Source of the DNA: JBCBTD01 sp039818825
Lineage (GTDB): Bacteria > Pseudomonadota > Alphaproteobacteria > Geminicoccales > Geminicoccaceae
Assembly: GCA_039818825.1 (NCBI GenBank)
Contig: JBCBTD010000001.1
Location: forward strand, 124,001-188,000
DNA: 64,000 nt
Direction of reading: 5' to 3'
Each line of letters opens with the position of its first letter. The stretch's first letter is position 1. The notes under the pieces were generated by a model. The model searched no databases and had not been told where the DNA came from. It saw nothing but the letters and a program-made list of their open reading frames with translations. The translations under genes were made by a program, and so were the position numbers. Positions 8,891-18,502 of this stretch are shown here, one piece after another.

Positions 8891-9474
8891 GAGAGGTTCT
8901 CCATGTCGCCGTCGAGGCGATCTTCGAGGATGTGACGCAAGCGCTGTCGCGCGTGGAACATGCGGCTCTTGACGGTGCCTTCGGGGCAATCGAGCAGCCG
9001 CGCGATCTCCTCCTGGCTACAGCCGTGGAAGAAAGTCAGCTCGACGACCGCACGCTGCGCCGGGGCCAGGTCGTCGAGTGCAGCACGGAGATGGCGGCCG
9101 AGTTGGGCGGCGCCCGCCAAGGTCTCGGGCGACGTTGGCTCCACGAGGTCGACGTCGTCCAGGTCGACCGAGCCGGTGTGGCGCTCGGCCTGGCCCAACC
9201 GCTTCAGCGCCAGCCGGTAAGCGATGCCGCAGAGCCAGGTCGAAACACGCGCTGCACCACGGAAACTGTCGGCACGCCGCCACAGTACCAGCATCGCTTC
9301 GTTGGTGACGTCCTCGGCAAGATCGGGACGCCGGGTCAATCGGGTCACCAGCCCGACCAAGCGCCCATGGTGGCGGCGATAGAGCCGGTCGAACGCTTCG
9401 ACATCGCCGCCGACGACGCGCTGTAGCAGCCGCAGGTCGTCGAGACTCGTCGCATCTGCGCCTACCGACCGCAT
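8887..9474 (-). CDS. ECF-family RNA polymerase sigma factor
   Basis: Encodes 195 aa. Region 2 (about 23-95) has the DLAEDVTNEAMLVLWRRADSF core typical of ECF sigma factors. Region 4 (about 130-185) has LDDLAPAQRAVVELTFFHGCSQEEIARLLDCPEGTVKSR. The start at ATG 9474 fits the family; an extension to 9579 would overlap the divergent leuD promoter region. It overlaps the anti-sigma gene by four bases and is divergent from leuD. It likely controls its own operon, although I could not identify a convincing ECF promoter. Confidence 0.93.
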   Translation of the reverse strand: MRSVGADATSLDDLRLLQRVVGGDVEAFDRLYRRHHGRLVGLVTRLTRRPDLAEDVTNEAMLVLWRRADSFRGAARVSTWLCGIAYRLALKRLGQAERHTGSVDLDDVDLVEPTSPETLAGAAQLGRHLRAALDDLAPAQRAVVELTFFHGCSQEEIARLLDCPEGTVKSRMFHARQRLRHILEDRLDGDMENLS

Positions 9475-9611
9475 CTCGCCGGTACTCCAAGTGGTTCGCT
9501 CGATGCTGAGTACCGCCGGCGGACGCCAGGGTTCAAACGCCGCTCGCACTTTCCATTGGCGCCGCAACTTGCTAGCCAAGCGCCCCGGTCGCGAGTTCCA
9601 GGAGCCGAGCC

Positions 9612-10235
9612 ATGCAGCCCTTCGTCACCCATACCGGCATCGCCGCGCCCCTGCCGATGGTCAACGTCGATACCGACGCGATCATTCCGAAGCAGCATCT
9701 CAAGACCATCCAACGGACTGGCCTCGGCAAGGCTTTGTTCGAGGAGTTGCGCTACCATCCCGAAGGTCACGAGCGCGACGACTTCGTCCTCAACCACCCG
9801 AAGTACCGCAGCGCGACGATCCTCATCGCCGGCGACAATTTCGGCTGCGGCAGCAGCCGCGAGCACGCGCCCTGGGCGCTATTGGACTACGGGTTCCGTT
9901 GCGTGATCGCCCCGTCGTTCGCCGACATCTTCTACAACAACTGCTTCAACAACGGCATCCTGCCGGTGACCCTGCCGCGCGACGAGGTCGACGCGCTGAT
10001 GCACGAGGCGACCCACCACCACGAGCCGGTGTTCACCGTCTGCCTGGAACGCAAGCTGATCGTCCGGCCGATCGGCAACCAGGAACACCCCTTCCACCTC
10101 GACGACTTCGGCCGTCAGCGCCTCTTGGAGGGGCTGGACCAAGTCGGGCTGACGATGACCCAAAACCCCGCCATCGACGCGTTCGAGAGCCGCCAAAAGC
10201 TCGGTCAGCCCTGGCTGCACGGCGCCAGCGCTTAG
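9612..10235 (+). CDS. leuD: 3-isopropylmalate dehydratase small subunit
   Basis: Encodes 207 aa, normal for LeuD. The N-terminus has the characteristic [17 protein letters not shown] and [14 protein letters not shown] blocks. It forms the swivelling domain that completes the LeuC active site. A GGAGCCGAGCC ribosome-binding region precedes the ATG. It is 3.6 kb away from leuC, with envelope and regulatory genes in between, and leuB is a further 1.4 kb downstream, so the pathway genes are split but co-oriented. Confidence 0.97.
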   Translation: MQPFVTHTGIAAPLPMVNVDTDAIIPKQHLKTIQRTGLGKALFEELRYHPEGHERDDFVLNHPKYRSATILIAGDNFGCGSSREHAPWALLDYGFRCVIAPSFADIFYNNCFNNGILPVTLPRDEVDALMHEATHHHEPVFTVCLERKLIVRPIGNQEHPFHLDDFGRQRLLEGLDQVGLTMTQNPAIDAFESRQKLGQPWLHGASA

Positions 10236-10705
10236 GGCGTATCGCGAACCGTCGCCGTCTCGCTGCTCGCCACGGCGGCCGACGCTCTACCCGTCGAGTT
10301 TGGCTAAGCTACTAGAACCGGCTGCGATCCAACCCAGACCGTCGGCGCCGGTGGTGGGAATGCAGGGCAGCTCATCGACGAGTTGTTCGGTCCGGGGATC
10401 CGCTCGACCGGCAGCGCCTCTTCACCGGTCGGTTCGTCCATGAGCCCGCAACTCCCGCGCTCAACAGCAAGTGCCTGCGCGCGGGCTGCCATCAATGCCA
10501 TCGTCGACGTGTCGTTGATGGTCGATGGCTGACGGTCGATGCCGATCTCGCGGCGGCCGTTCCGACGCCGGCGACCGCTGGCCGCCCAGTACTTCGTCGA
10601 AGGGCGCGTTGCTTGGACCGAACTGGAAAAAGATCGCTCGATCGTGAACCTCTCGTGAGGTGCGGCGCACTCATTCCCATCCAGACCCACTGGAGGAATG
10701 AGGAC
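10236..10705. other. Gap between leuD and the VPLPA-CTERM gene; no gene seen
   Basis: About 470 bases. The open frames here are short, arginine-rich and lack family resemblance or credible start contexts. The last 15 bases hold a good ribosome binding site (GGAGGAATGAGG) for the next gene. I see no terminator with a T-run and no RNA gene. Confidence 0.5.
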
Positions 10706-11530
10706 ATGAACGTTCGTGCTCTGATCGTCGGCTCGACGATCGCCCTGACACCGTCGATCGTCACTGCTGCGCCGGTGGTCTTCTCCGGTTCCGCCGGAAC
10801 GCCCGGCGCCCTCGCCGGAACCGTCGACGCCTACCGCGATGCGCTCGGCGCGCTCAACGCGCCGGAGCCTGTGAACAATCCGGATGGTCGTCGGCAGATC
10901 GACTGGGACGCGGCACCGGACGCGATCTCCGATCCCAACGCGTTCCCCGGCGACTTCTTCAACGGCGATGCCGCGCCGCGGGCACGTGGGATCGAGTTCC
11001 AGGAAACCAACGGAACCACCGGCTTCGCGCTGAGCGCCAACGACGGGGTCGCACCGGTTCGGTTCGGTCAGCCGGATCAGTTCACGGCGTTCAGCGAGCA
11101 GCGCCTGTTCGCCCCGCTCGGCGGCACCACCTTCGACGTGAAGTTCTTCGATCCTGTCGACCAGACGACGCCGGCGACGACCCGCGGCCTCGGTGTGGTC
11201 TTCACCGACGTCGAGGTCGTCGGCTCCACCACGATGACGTTCTTCGACATCGACGACAACGAGCTGTTGTCCCTGGTTGCACCGGTTGGCGAGAACGGCG
11301 ACCTGTCGTTCACCGGCGCCGTCTTCGACCAGGCCGAAGTCTTCCGCGTGGCGATCATGGCCGGGATGAGCCCGATCGACGGGCCCGCGGGCGAGATCTT
11401 CGACGTCGTCGCCATGGACGACTTCATCTTCGGCGAGATGTCGCCGGTGCCACTGCCGGCAAGCGTCCTCCTGATGGGCGCCGGCATCGCCGGGCTCGGT
11501 GCGCTGCGTCGTTTGCAGCGCCGGGCCTAG
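10706..11530 (+). CDS. VPLPA-CTERM sorting-domain exported protein
   Basis: Encodes 274 aa. A signal peptide (about 1-21, ending ...IVTAAP) leads into a beta-rich, Asp/Gly-rich body with no recognised catalytic motif. The C-terminus is a textbook exosortase-type signal: the VPLPAS motif, a hydrophobic helix (VLLMGAGIAGLGAL) and a basic tail (RRLQRRA). The protein should be exported and processed or anchored by an exosortase, which is not in this window. The ATG at 10706 is preferred because it precedes the signal peptide and follows a strong GGAGGA. Some similar proteins resemble secreted lectin-like or extracellular-matrix proteins, but that is a guess. Confidence 0.75.
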   Translation: MNVRALIVGSTIALTPSIVTAAPVVFSGSAGTPGALAGTVDAYRDALGALNAPEPVNNPDGRRQIDWDAAPDAISDPNAFPGDFFNGDAAPRARGIEFQETNGTTGFALSANDGVAPVRFGQPDQFTAFSEQRLFAPLGGTTFDVKFFDPVDQTTPATTRGLGVVFTDVEVVGSTTMTFFDIDDNELLSLVAPVGENGDLSFTGAVFDQAEVFRVAIMAGMSPIDGPAGEIFDVVAMDDFIFGEMSPVPLPASVLLMGAGIAGLGALRRLQRRA

Positions 11531-11680
11531 TCTGCGGCCAGCCGCCGGTCATCTCGTTCACGGCCGGCGGCGGCTCGCCCGACGGCGGCGACGCTCCTCC
11601 GCTGCGGGAATGGGTCTGGAGTCTCGACCGCCCGCATTCGGCGCGCTATCGGAACGGTCGAAAAGCGTAGGACGACGACG

Positions 11681-12781
11681 ATGGCGCCTTCACTCTTGTT
11701 TCTTCCCGGCGACGGCATTGGCCCCGAAGTCATGGTCGAAGTCGAGCGCGTGGCCGGTTGGCTGGCCGACAAACGGGGGCTCGAGTTCCAGATCGACCAC
11801 GATCTCGTCGGCGGTGCCTCGATCGACGTGCACGGGACACCGGTCACCGACACCGTCGTCGCCAAGGCGAAAGATGCCGATGCCGTCCTGCTCGGCGCCT
11901 GTGGTGGCCCCAAATGGGATGACCTGCCGTTCGACCTGAAGCCGGAGCGCGGGCTCCTGCGGCTGCGCAAGGAGTTGGCGCTGTTCGCCAATCTCCGTCC
12001 GGCGATGGTCTTCGACGCCCTCGTCGACGCCTCGTCGTTGAAGCCCGAGCTGGTCGAGGGCCTCGACATCATGATCCTGCGCGAGCTGACCGGCGGGGTC
12101 TATTTCGGCGAGCCGCGTGGCATCGAGGAACTCGGCAACGGCGAGCGCCGCGGCATCAACACCCAGGTCTACGACACCCACGAGATCGTTCGCATCGGCC
12201 GGGTCGGGTTCGAGCTCGCGCGGAAGCGCGGAAAAAGGCTCTGCTCGGTCGAGAAAGCCAACGTGATGGAATCGGGCGTGCTGTGGCGCGAGGAAGTCAG
12301 CAAGCTTGCAGCTGCCTACCCCGACGTCGAGTTGAGCCACATGTACGCGGACAATTGTGCGATGCAGCTGGTGCGGCGGCCCAAGCAGTTCGACGTCATC
12401 GTCACCGACAACCTCTTCGGCGACATGTTGTCGGACTGCGCAGCGATGCTGACGGGCTCGCTCGGCATGCTGCCGTCGGCGTCGCTCGGCGAGGCCGACC
12501 CGAGCGGCAAGCGGAAAGCACTGTACGAACCGGTCCATGGCTCGGCACCCGACATCGCTGGTCAGGGCTTGGCCAATCCTCTGGCGATGATCCTCAGCTT
12601 CGCCATGGCGCTTCGCTACTCCTTCGACGAACCGGAGGAGGCAGACCTCTTGGAGCAGGCGATCCAGCGGGCGCTCGCCAAGGGTAAGCGAACCGCCGAC
12701 ATCATGGCGCCGGGCATGACCCAGCTCTCGACCCGAGAGATGGGCGAAAGCATCGTCGTCGAACTGGCGTCGATGCAGTAA
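11681..12781 (+). CDS. leuB: 3-isopropylmalate dehydrogenase
   Basis: Encodes 366 aa. It starts [14 protein letters not shown], and carries the substrate-loop arginines ([14 protein letters not shown]), the [13 protein letters not shown] block, and the metal/NAD region [10 protein letters not shown] and [14 protein letters not shown]. It oxidatively decarboxylates 3-isopropylmalate in leucine biosynthesis. asd starts 33 bases after its stop on the same strand, so the two are probably co-transcribed. Confidence 0.98.
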   Translation: MAPSLLFLPGDGIGPEVMVEVERVAGWLADKRGLEFQIDHDLVGGASIDVHGTPVTDTVVAKAKDADAVLLGACGGPKWDDLPFDLKPERGLLRLRKELALFANLRPAMVFDALVDASSLKPELVEGLDIMILRELTGGVYFGEPRGIEELGNGERRGINTQVYDTHEIVRIGRVGFELARKRGKRLCSVEKANVMESGVLWREEVSKLAAAYPDVELSHMYADNCAMQLVRRPKQFDVIVTDNLFGDMLSDCAAMLTGSLGMLPSASLGEADPSGKRKALYEPVHGSAPDIAGQGLANPLAMILSFAMALRYSFDEPEEADLLEQAIQRALAKGKRTADIMAPGMTQLSTREMGESIVVELASMQ

Positions 12782-12814
12782 CCTTCGCGTTCATTTCCAA
12801 CGAGAGCAACCGCC

Positions 12815-13831
12815 ATGGGCTACCGCGTCGCGGTCGTCGGCGCCACCGGTGCCGTCGGGTCCGAACTCCTCAACATCCTCGACGAGCGGAACTTTCCGGC
12901 CGACGAGGTGATCGCCCTCGCCTCGGCCCGCTCCGCCGGCAAGGAAGTCTCCTATGGCGAGCGTGGCAGCTTGCGCGTGCAGGCGCTCGAAGACTTCGAC
13001 TTCGAAGGCGTCGACGTCGGGCTGTTCTCGCCGGGGGCGTCGGTATCCGCCGAGTTCGCGCCGCGCGCGGCCGCGTCCGGCTGCATCGTCATCGACAACA
13101 CCTCGCATTTCCGCATGGACCCCGACGTGCCGCTGGTCGTGCCCGAGGTGAACGCCCACGCGCTGCAGGGACTGCGTGAACGCAACATCATCGCCAATCC
13201 CAACTGCTCCACCATCCAGATGGTCGTGGCGTTGAAGCCTCTGCACGATCTTGCACGGATCAAGCGGGTCGTCGTCGCGACCTACCAGTCGGTGTCCGGT
13301 GGCGGCACCGAGGCCATGGACGAGCTCTTCGAGCACACCAAGGCCATCTACATGAACGACAAGCAGCAGCCGCAGCGCTTCCCCAAGCCGATCCCCTTCA
13401 ACGTCATCCCGCAGATCGACGTGCCGGTGGCCGACGGTCTTTACAAAGAAGAGTGGAAGATGGTCGTCGAGACGCAGAAGATCCTCGATCCCGAGGTTCA
13501 GGTCTGCGCCACCTGCGTTCGCGTGCCGGTGTTCGTCGGCCACTCGGAAAGCGTCAACGTCGAGTTCTGGGAGCCGATCAGCGTCGCCGAAGCACGCGAC
13601 GCCATGAAGGAGTTCGAGGGTCTACTGGTGGTCGATGACTACGAGAATGGCGAATACGTCACGCCGATCGAATGCGTCGGTGAGTTCGCGGTCTTCGTCT
13701 CACGGCTGCGCGCGGATCCGACCGTCGACCAGGGGCTGAACTTCTGGTGCGTGAGCGACAACCTGCGCAAGGGTGCCGCCCTCAACGCCGTCCAAATCGC
13801 CGAGACCCTGGTCGAGGAGGGATACCTGTAG
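12815..13831 (+). CDS. asd: Aspartate-semialdehyde dehydrogenase
   Basis: Encodes 338 aa. The N-terminal NADP-binding motif VVGATGAVGSELL and the catalytic Cys131 in NPNCSTIQ are present, followed by the QSVSGGGTEAMDEL dimer/active-site block. The enzyme reduces aspartyl phosphate to aspartate semialdehyde for lysine, threonine, methionine and diaminopimelate synthesis. It follows leuB closely, a pairing common in alphaproteobacteria. Confidence 0.98.
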   Translation: MGYRVAVVGATGAVGSELLNILDERNFPADEVIALASARSAGKEVSYGERGSLRVQALEDFDFEGVDVGLFSPGASVSAEFAPRAAASGCIVIDNTSHFRMDPDVPLVVPEVNAHALQGLRERNIIANPNCSTIQMVVALKPLHDLARIKRVVVATYQSVSGGGTEAMDELFEHTKAIYMNDKQQPQRFPKPIPFNVIPQIDVPVADGLYKEEWKMVVETQKILDPEVQVCATCVRVPVFVGHSESVNVEFWEPISVAEARDAMKEFEGLLVVDDYENGEYVTPIECVGEFAVFVSRLRADPTVDQGLNFWCVSDNLRKGAALNAVQIAETLVEEGYL

Positions 13832-13853
13832 CGCATCGACGCTAGGAGTTCCG

Positions 13854-14396
13854 ATGGACGACGCTCTCAGCGTGTACGCGGCCTTTGCGCGCAACAACGC
13901 CTGGGCCAATCATCGCCTGCACCGCGCCATGGCAGCGCTCGACGACGCTGCGTTCGATGCGCCGCGGGTGAACGTCTTTCCGAGCTTGCGCGCGACGGCG
14001 GTCCACATCCTGGAGGTCGATCTCCTCTATCTCGATGCGCTGGACGGCGCACGCTCGGCGGCGTTGGCGGACGATGTCGATCGCGGTGAGCTTCGCCGGC
14101 GCCAGCGCGTCACCGACGACCGGCTGATCGCTTTCTGCGACCGTTTGACCAGCGAAGCGGCCGCTCGCGCCGTCGACCTCGACCGCCGCACTTGGGTGCA
14201 GGTCGAGCGCGCCGACCGCATCCTCTTGCACCTCTTCCAGCACCAGATTCACCATCGCGGCCAAGCCCACGCCATGCTCGCCGACACACGGGTGGCGCCG
14301 CCGCAGTTGGACGAGTTCTTTCTGGCTGAGGAGGCGCCGCTCAGGGCAGACGACTTCCAGGAGCTCGGTTGGCGCGACGACGGCGTTTGGCCCTGA
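13854..14396 (+). CDS. DinB-family four-helix metalloprotein
   Basis: Encodes 180 aa. The N-terminal YAAFARNNAWANHRL and the three metal-ligand candidates His51, His130 and His134 (HQIHHRGQ) fit the DinB/MST fold, often annotated as damage-inducible. Members include thiol-dependent transferases, and substrate cannot be predicted. The start at 13854 follows a GGAGTT region 22 bases after asd; the frame is open further upstream only within asd. It is convergent with the uspA-like gene. Confidence 0.85.
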   Translation: MDDALSVYAAFARNNAWANHRLHRAMAALDDAAFDAPRVNVFPSLRATAVHILEVDLLYLDALDGARSAALADDVDRGELRRRQRVTDDRLIAFCDRLTSEAAARAVDLDRRTWVQVERADRILLHLFQHQIHHRGQAHAMLADTRVAPPQLDEFFLAEEAPLRADDFQELGWRDDGVWP

Positions 14397-14429
14397 GGAG
14401 CCGGCGGGCCTGACGCCCCTGTACGGCCG

Positions 14430-15278
14430 TCAGCGGTAGACCAGGATCGGCACCAGGCAGTCGCGGATCACTTCCGACGTCGTGCTGCCAATGGCGAGGG
14501 TGCGCAGGCGCGAGTGGCCGTAGGCGCCCATGACGACGAGGTCGATGCGCTCCCGCGCCGTTGCTTCCGGTATCGCCTTGATCGCTGGTCCCGGAATGAT
14601 CTCCACCGTTGCGGCAAGGCCAGCCGCCCGAAGATCGGCGGCAGCGGCGTCGACCTTGGCTTCCAGCGTTGCCGTGCGCTCCCCGGCGCTGACCAGCATG
14701 GCCTCCAGGCCCTTGAACAACGGCGAGCGTGAGACTTCCGCCACGGCTTTGAGAGCGCTGGAGCGGCCGTCGAATGCGATCATCAGACGCTCGATCGGCC
14801 GGAACGCGCGCGCGGCGATGAGCACGGGCAGCCGGGCAGCGCGCAGCATCCGTTCCAGATTCGATCCGAGGTGGAGCTTCGCGAAATCGGCCGCCTCGCC
14901 CCGCTTGCCGACGACGACGAGGTCCGCATTCGGTTCGCGTTCGGCCAAGGCCTCCAGCAAATCGCCGTAGCGAAGCGACGCAGTGACGTCCGAGACGCCC
15001 GTCGCCTCGATCCGGGTCCTTGCTTCCTCCAGGTCAAACCGGCCCTGTTGCTGCAAGAGCTTGGCCCGCTCGCCGTCGAGGGCAGCAAGCTCCTCCAGTA
15101 GCTGGCGCCGCGCGCCCGGAACGATGCGCCCCGAGCGGTCCTGCGACGCGGTCTCGCCCCTGCCCAGCACCTGAAGTAGTTCGACCTCGGCCCCGAGACG
15201 CATCGCCGCCCAGCCCGTGTGGTCGGCAACACTGCCGGAGTAAACCGATCCGTCGATGCAAGCGACGATACGGGCCAT
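14430..15278 (-). CDS. Tandem universal stress protein
   Basis: Encodes 282 aa with two UspA folds. The second has a clear ATP-binding motif, GxxG-9x-GS (GAYGHSRLRTLAIGSTT); the first has a related but one-residue-longer version (GKRGEAADFAKLHLGSN). USPs are cytoplasmic nucleotide-binding stress proteins. The ATG at 15278 matches the usual MARIVACIDGS beginning; a TTG at 15296 would overlap the upstream SulP stop. It lies 14 bases after the SulP gene on the same strand, so the two are likely co-transcribed and the USP may modulate the transporter. Confidence 0.9.
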   Translation of the reverse strand: MARIVACIDGSVYSGSVADHTGWAAMRLGAEVELLQVLGRGETASQDRSGRIVPGARRQLLEELAALDGERAKLLQQQGRFDLEEARTRIEATGVSDVTASLRYGDLLEALAEREPNADLVVVGKRGEAADFAKLHLGSNLERMLRAARLPVLIAARAFRPIERLMIAFDGRSSALKAVAEVSRSPLFKGLEAMLVSAGERTATLEAKVDAAAADLRAAGLAATVEIIPGPAIKAIPEATARERIDLVVMGAYGHSRLRTLAIGSTTSEVIRDCLVPILVYR

Positions 15279-15292
15279 GCGATCGCTCTCCC

Positions 15293-16807
15293 TCAATGTG
15301 CGACGAACTTGTCGAGCGCTTTTGGATCGTCGTGAACAGCGAGCTTGTCGACGATCGTCTCACTCGCCTGGTTCAGGCCGACGAGCACGACCTCGGCGCC
15401 TTCGCGGCGGAACTTGAGGACGACCGTATCGAGTGCCGCGACGCTGGAGACGTCCCAGATGTGGGCGCCGCTGAGGTCGATGACCACGGTCTCCAGCACC
15501 TCGCGGAAGTCGAAGGCGGCGACGAAGTCATCGGCGGAGGCGAAGAACACTTGCCCCTCGACGACGTAGGTCCGCTGCCGCCCGTCGGGCGTGACGGTCG
15601 AGTGGACCCGGAAGATCTGCGCGATCTTGCGGGCGAAGAAGATGCCGGACAGCAGCACGCCCAGGAGCACGCCGATGGCGAGGTTGTGGGTCGCCACCAC
15701 GCCGACGACGGTCGCGACCATCACGACACTGGAACTGAGCGGGTGGGTGCGCAGCTTGCCGATCGACGCCCAGCTGAACGTGCCAACCGACACCATGATC
15801 ATCACGGCGACGAGGGCGGCCATGGGAATCTGCTTCACCCAGTCCCCCATGAACACGACCATGATCAGGAGAAAAACGCCGGCACAGAAGGTCGAGAGGC
15901 GTCCCCGCCCCCCGGACTGCACGTTGATGATCGACTGGCCGATCATCGCGCAGCCGGCCATGCCGCCGATGCAGCCGGTGGCCATGTTGGCGACGCCCTG
16001 CCCCACGCACTCGCGGTTGCGGTCCGAGGTCGTGTCGGTCAGCTCGTCGACGATCGACGCGGTCATCAACGATTCGAGCAACCCGACCGCCGCAACACCC
16101 ACCGAGTAGGGCAGGATGATCATCAGCGTTTCGAACGTCAAAGGGATGTCCGGCAGCAGGAACACCGGCAAGGTCGACGGCAACTCGCCCATGTCGCCGA
16201 CCGTGCGCAGCTCCCAGCCAAAGGCCAAGCTCGCCCCGGTGATCACCAGAATGCACACCAGCGGCGCCGGCACGGCCTTGGTCAGCATCGGCAGCAGATA
16301 GAGAATGGCGAGGCCGGCGGCGACCAACGGGTAGGTGATCGACGGCACGCCGACGAGTTCCGGCACCTGCGCCAGAAAGATCAGTATGGCCAGAGCGTTG
16401 ACGAAGCCGGTCATGACGGAGCGCGAGACGAAGCGCATGGCGCGGCCAAGCTGCAAGAGCCCGGCCCCGACCTGCAACGCACCGGCGAGGATGGTGGCCG
16501 CGAGCAGGTATTGGAGGCCGTGGTCCTTGACGAGCGTGACCATGAGCACGGCGGTGGCGGCGGTGGCCGCCGAAATCATGCCGGGCCGGCCGCCGGTGAT
16601 CGCGACGATCACGGCGATCGAGAACGACGCGTAGAGGCCGACCTTCGGGTCGACGCCGGCGATGATCGAGAAGGCGATGGCCTCCGGGATCAGTGCCAGG
16701 GCGACGACCAGCCCGGCGATCACGTCACTCCGCGCATTGCCCAGCCACTCGTCGTGGAGGCGCGCCAGATCGAACCCTCGCAACGGTCTTCCCTTCATTC
16801 GTGCCAT
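15293..16807 (-). CDS. SulP-family anion transporter with STAS domain
   Basis: Encodes 504 aa. The N-terminal 390 residues are a multi-helix membrane domain starting with the SulP signature ([32 protein letters not shown]). The C-terminal 100 or so residues form a STAS domain ([16 protein letters not shown]...[14 protein letters not shown]). The family moves sulfate, bicarbonate or other anions with protons or sodium. Short genes like this in marine and soil proteobacteria are often bicarbonate transporters, but substrate is not shown by the sequence. An alternative ATG lies three codons in. Confidence 0.9.
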   Translation of the reverse strand: MARMKGRPLRGFDLARLHDEWLGNARSDVIAGLVVALALIPEAIAFSIIAGVDPKVGLYASFSIAVIVAITGGRPGMISAATAATAVLMVTLVKDHGLQYLLAATILAGALQVGAGLLQLGRAMRFVSRSVMTGFVNALAILIFLAQVPELVGVPSITYPLVAAGLAILYLLPMLTKAVPAPLVCILVITGASLAFGWELRTVGDMGELPSTLPVFLLPDIPLTFETLMIILPYSVGVAAVGLLESLMTASIVDELTDTTSDRNRECVGQGVANMATGCIGGMAGCAMIGQSIINVQSGGRGRLSTFCAGVFLLIMVVFMGDWVKQIPMAALVAVMIMVSVGTFSWASIGKLRTHPLSSSVVMVATVVGVVATHNLAIGVLLGVLLSGIFFARKIAQIFRVHSTVTPDGRQRTYVVEGQVFFASADDFVAAFDFREVLETVVIDLSGAHIWDVSSVAALDTVVLKFRREGAEVVLVGLNQASETIVDKLAVHDDPKALDKFVAH

Positions 16808-17570
16808 GGAGGCCAGGCGTCGCCTGCACTAGCGCCAACCGCAGCCATTGCCGTCGCGATGCCGATGTCCGGTGAGCCCGACCACAACGGGCACTACGGG
16901 TGCCGGCGAGGTACCCCAAGAGGCGCTACGACCAACGCGCCACCTGCTTCGCCCGGCATCTCACAGCCACCTGGCTGCACGGGCAGGAGGCTGTTTCAAG
17001 TCGAGCTGAGACGCCGACAGTGATGTGTACTCGGCTCACGCGCGCCTTCTCCGTGTAGCATTCATTTCGTACCGCGACACGGAATCCCATCGCGATGAAT
17101 GGGCTTCCTCCGATGAGTCGGCCGTTCAGGACCACGCCCTACGCTGGTGCAGTCTATTAGCGAACTCTCTTAACATATTGAATTTATTTTCGATTCCGCG
17201 CCCAGATCGGGGCTGTGGACAGTGAGATCCGGTAACGTGATGCCCAGGATGACGAATTCGCCCGCTGTTTCGCGATTCTGAAGAACATCCTCGGCATCGG
17301 CGAGACCATCACCTTGGTTCGAGCCAGCTGATACTGCACCCGCAAAACTCTCGAGCACCACGGATACTCCAGCAGCGCGCCGACCGAGTCCCGAACCGGC
17401 CTGGGCGGCCTGACGGCGTTGGCGTCGGCTCAGCTCTGCGGTCGCGATCACGGCATTTATTCATATCTTTTTGTCCATTTTCATGTTGACTTTTGCGGAC
17501 ATGTCGCGCAGAACTTACCTCAAAAATCAGGTTGAGAGGCATCAAAAACCACTAAACGTGGGGAATTCCA
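16808..17570. other. 763-base region without a confident gene; GC falls rightwards
   Basis: Up to about 17,020 the DNA is GC-rich; from there it becomes markedly AT-richer toward the methyltransferase gene. Two overlapping minus-strand frames (17170-17451 from a GTG, 17309-17545) could encode small proteins of 93 and 78 aa, but neither resembles a known family or has a good ribosome binding site. It may be a scar at the edge of acquired DNA. Confidence 0.4.
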
Positions 17571-18344
17571 ATGGCAAAGCGCCTTGTCAGCGACGACTTT
17601 TGTTCTTTCGACGCCCCCGACGTTCTCGATTATATGAGCAAAAAAGTAACGGATAAACAATCTCCCTTCGCTTGGTCTCATTTTCATGAAATAGTCACGG
17701 ATATGCTCGTCCACTTCGGAAGCCACGAGGTGCTGGAGATCGGCGGCGGCCGCTCACCTTTCCTTTCTCGACAAATCGTCGAGAAGAACGACCTGCATTA
17801 TACCGTGAATGACATTTCCAGCAGCGAGCTGGCCCGAGCACCCGACTGGGTGAGCACATCGTGCTTTGATATCGCCGGAACAGAGATATCAGACCATAAT
17901 CAATACGACTTTATCTTCTCGAAAATGGTCATCGAGCACGTAACCGATGCACGCCAAGCTTATCGTAACATATTCAATCTACTAAAACCAGATGGTGTGT
18001 ATTTCAATTTTCATCCATTATTGTATTCACCACCGTTCATTGTAAACTATTTGCTGCCAGAAACACTCTCCAGAAAAATTCTTCGCTTCTTTTTTCCAAG
18101 AAGAAATGATGAAGGTATTCCCAAGTTTCCTGCGTTCTATTCTTATTGTGTCGTTTCGGATCGAACCGAAAAAATGTTGCGGGAGATTGGCTTCTCGCAC
18201 AGCCTGATGATGCCGTTCTGGGGACACAATTACTTCGATCGAATGCCAGTGATTCGCCAAGTCGACGAACGAGTGCACCGCTGGGCACAGAACCACGATG
18301 TCAAACAGCTCGCTTCGTTCTGCTATTCGGTTGGCCAGCGCTAG
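17571..18344 (+). CDS. Class I SAM-dependent methyltransferase, AT-rich
   Basis: Encodes 257 aa. Motif I is VLEIGGGRSPF (about residues 52-62), followed by an acidic residue in TVNDIS and a motif-IV-like QYDFIFSKMVIEHV, then a post-motif LKPDGVYF. This is the Methyltransf_11-type fold; the substrate is unknown. The gene has many A/T-ending codons and low GC compared with neighbours, which suggests horizontal transfer, for example from a surface polysaccharide locus. The ATG is preceded by a weak GGGGAATTCCA. It stands alone between SulP and CorA genes. Confidence 0.8.
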   Translation: MAKRLVSDDFCSFDAPDVLDYMSKKVTDKQSPFAWSHFHEIVTDMLVHFGSHEVLEIGGGRSPFLSRQIVEKNDLHYTVNDISSSELARAPDWVSTSCFDIAGTEISDHNQYDFIFSKMVIEHVTDARQAYRNIFNLLKPDGVYFNFHPLLYSPPFIVNYLLPETLSRKILRFFFPRRNDEGIPKFPAFYSYCVVSDRTEKMLREIGFSHSLMMPFWGHNYFDRMPVIRQVDERVHRWAQNHDVKQLASFCYSVGQR

Positions 18345-18502
18345 CCGTCCCGGCGGCCTGAAATCGTGAAGCCGCGGCCCCGGTGGTTCGACCATCGTTC
18401 GCGGTGACGGGACGGAGCTGTGCGCGACGTTGCTCTGCATCGCCGGCGGTGAGCGGCCCCAACGGGACCTGACGTCGCTCACCGGAGCTTCGGGTGGCCG
18501 GA

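Noticed and set aside
15020..17023. A 667-codon plus-strand open frame over the SulP and UspA genes
   Set aside because: It is antisense to two clear genes and the translation is rich in His, Asp, Arg and Gln with no family features, as expected of a GC-rich antisense shadow.
17170..17451. A 93-codon minus-strand frame starting at GTG, in the gap before the methyltransferase
   Set aside because: No family resemblance or ribosome binding site, and another frame overlaps it on the same strand; coding is not supported.
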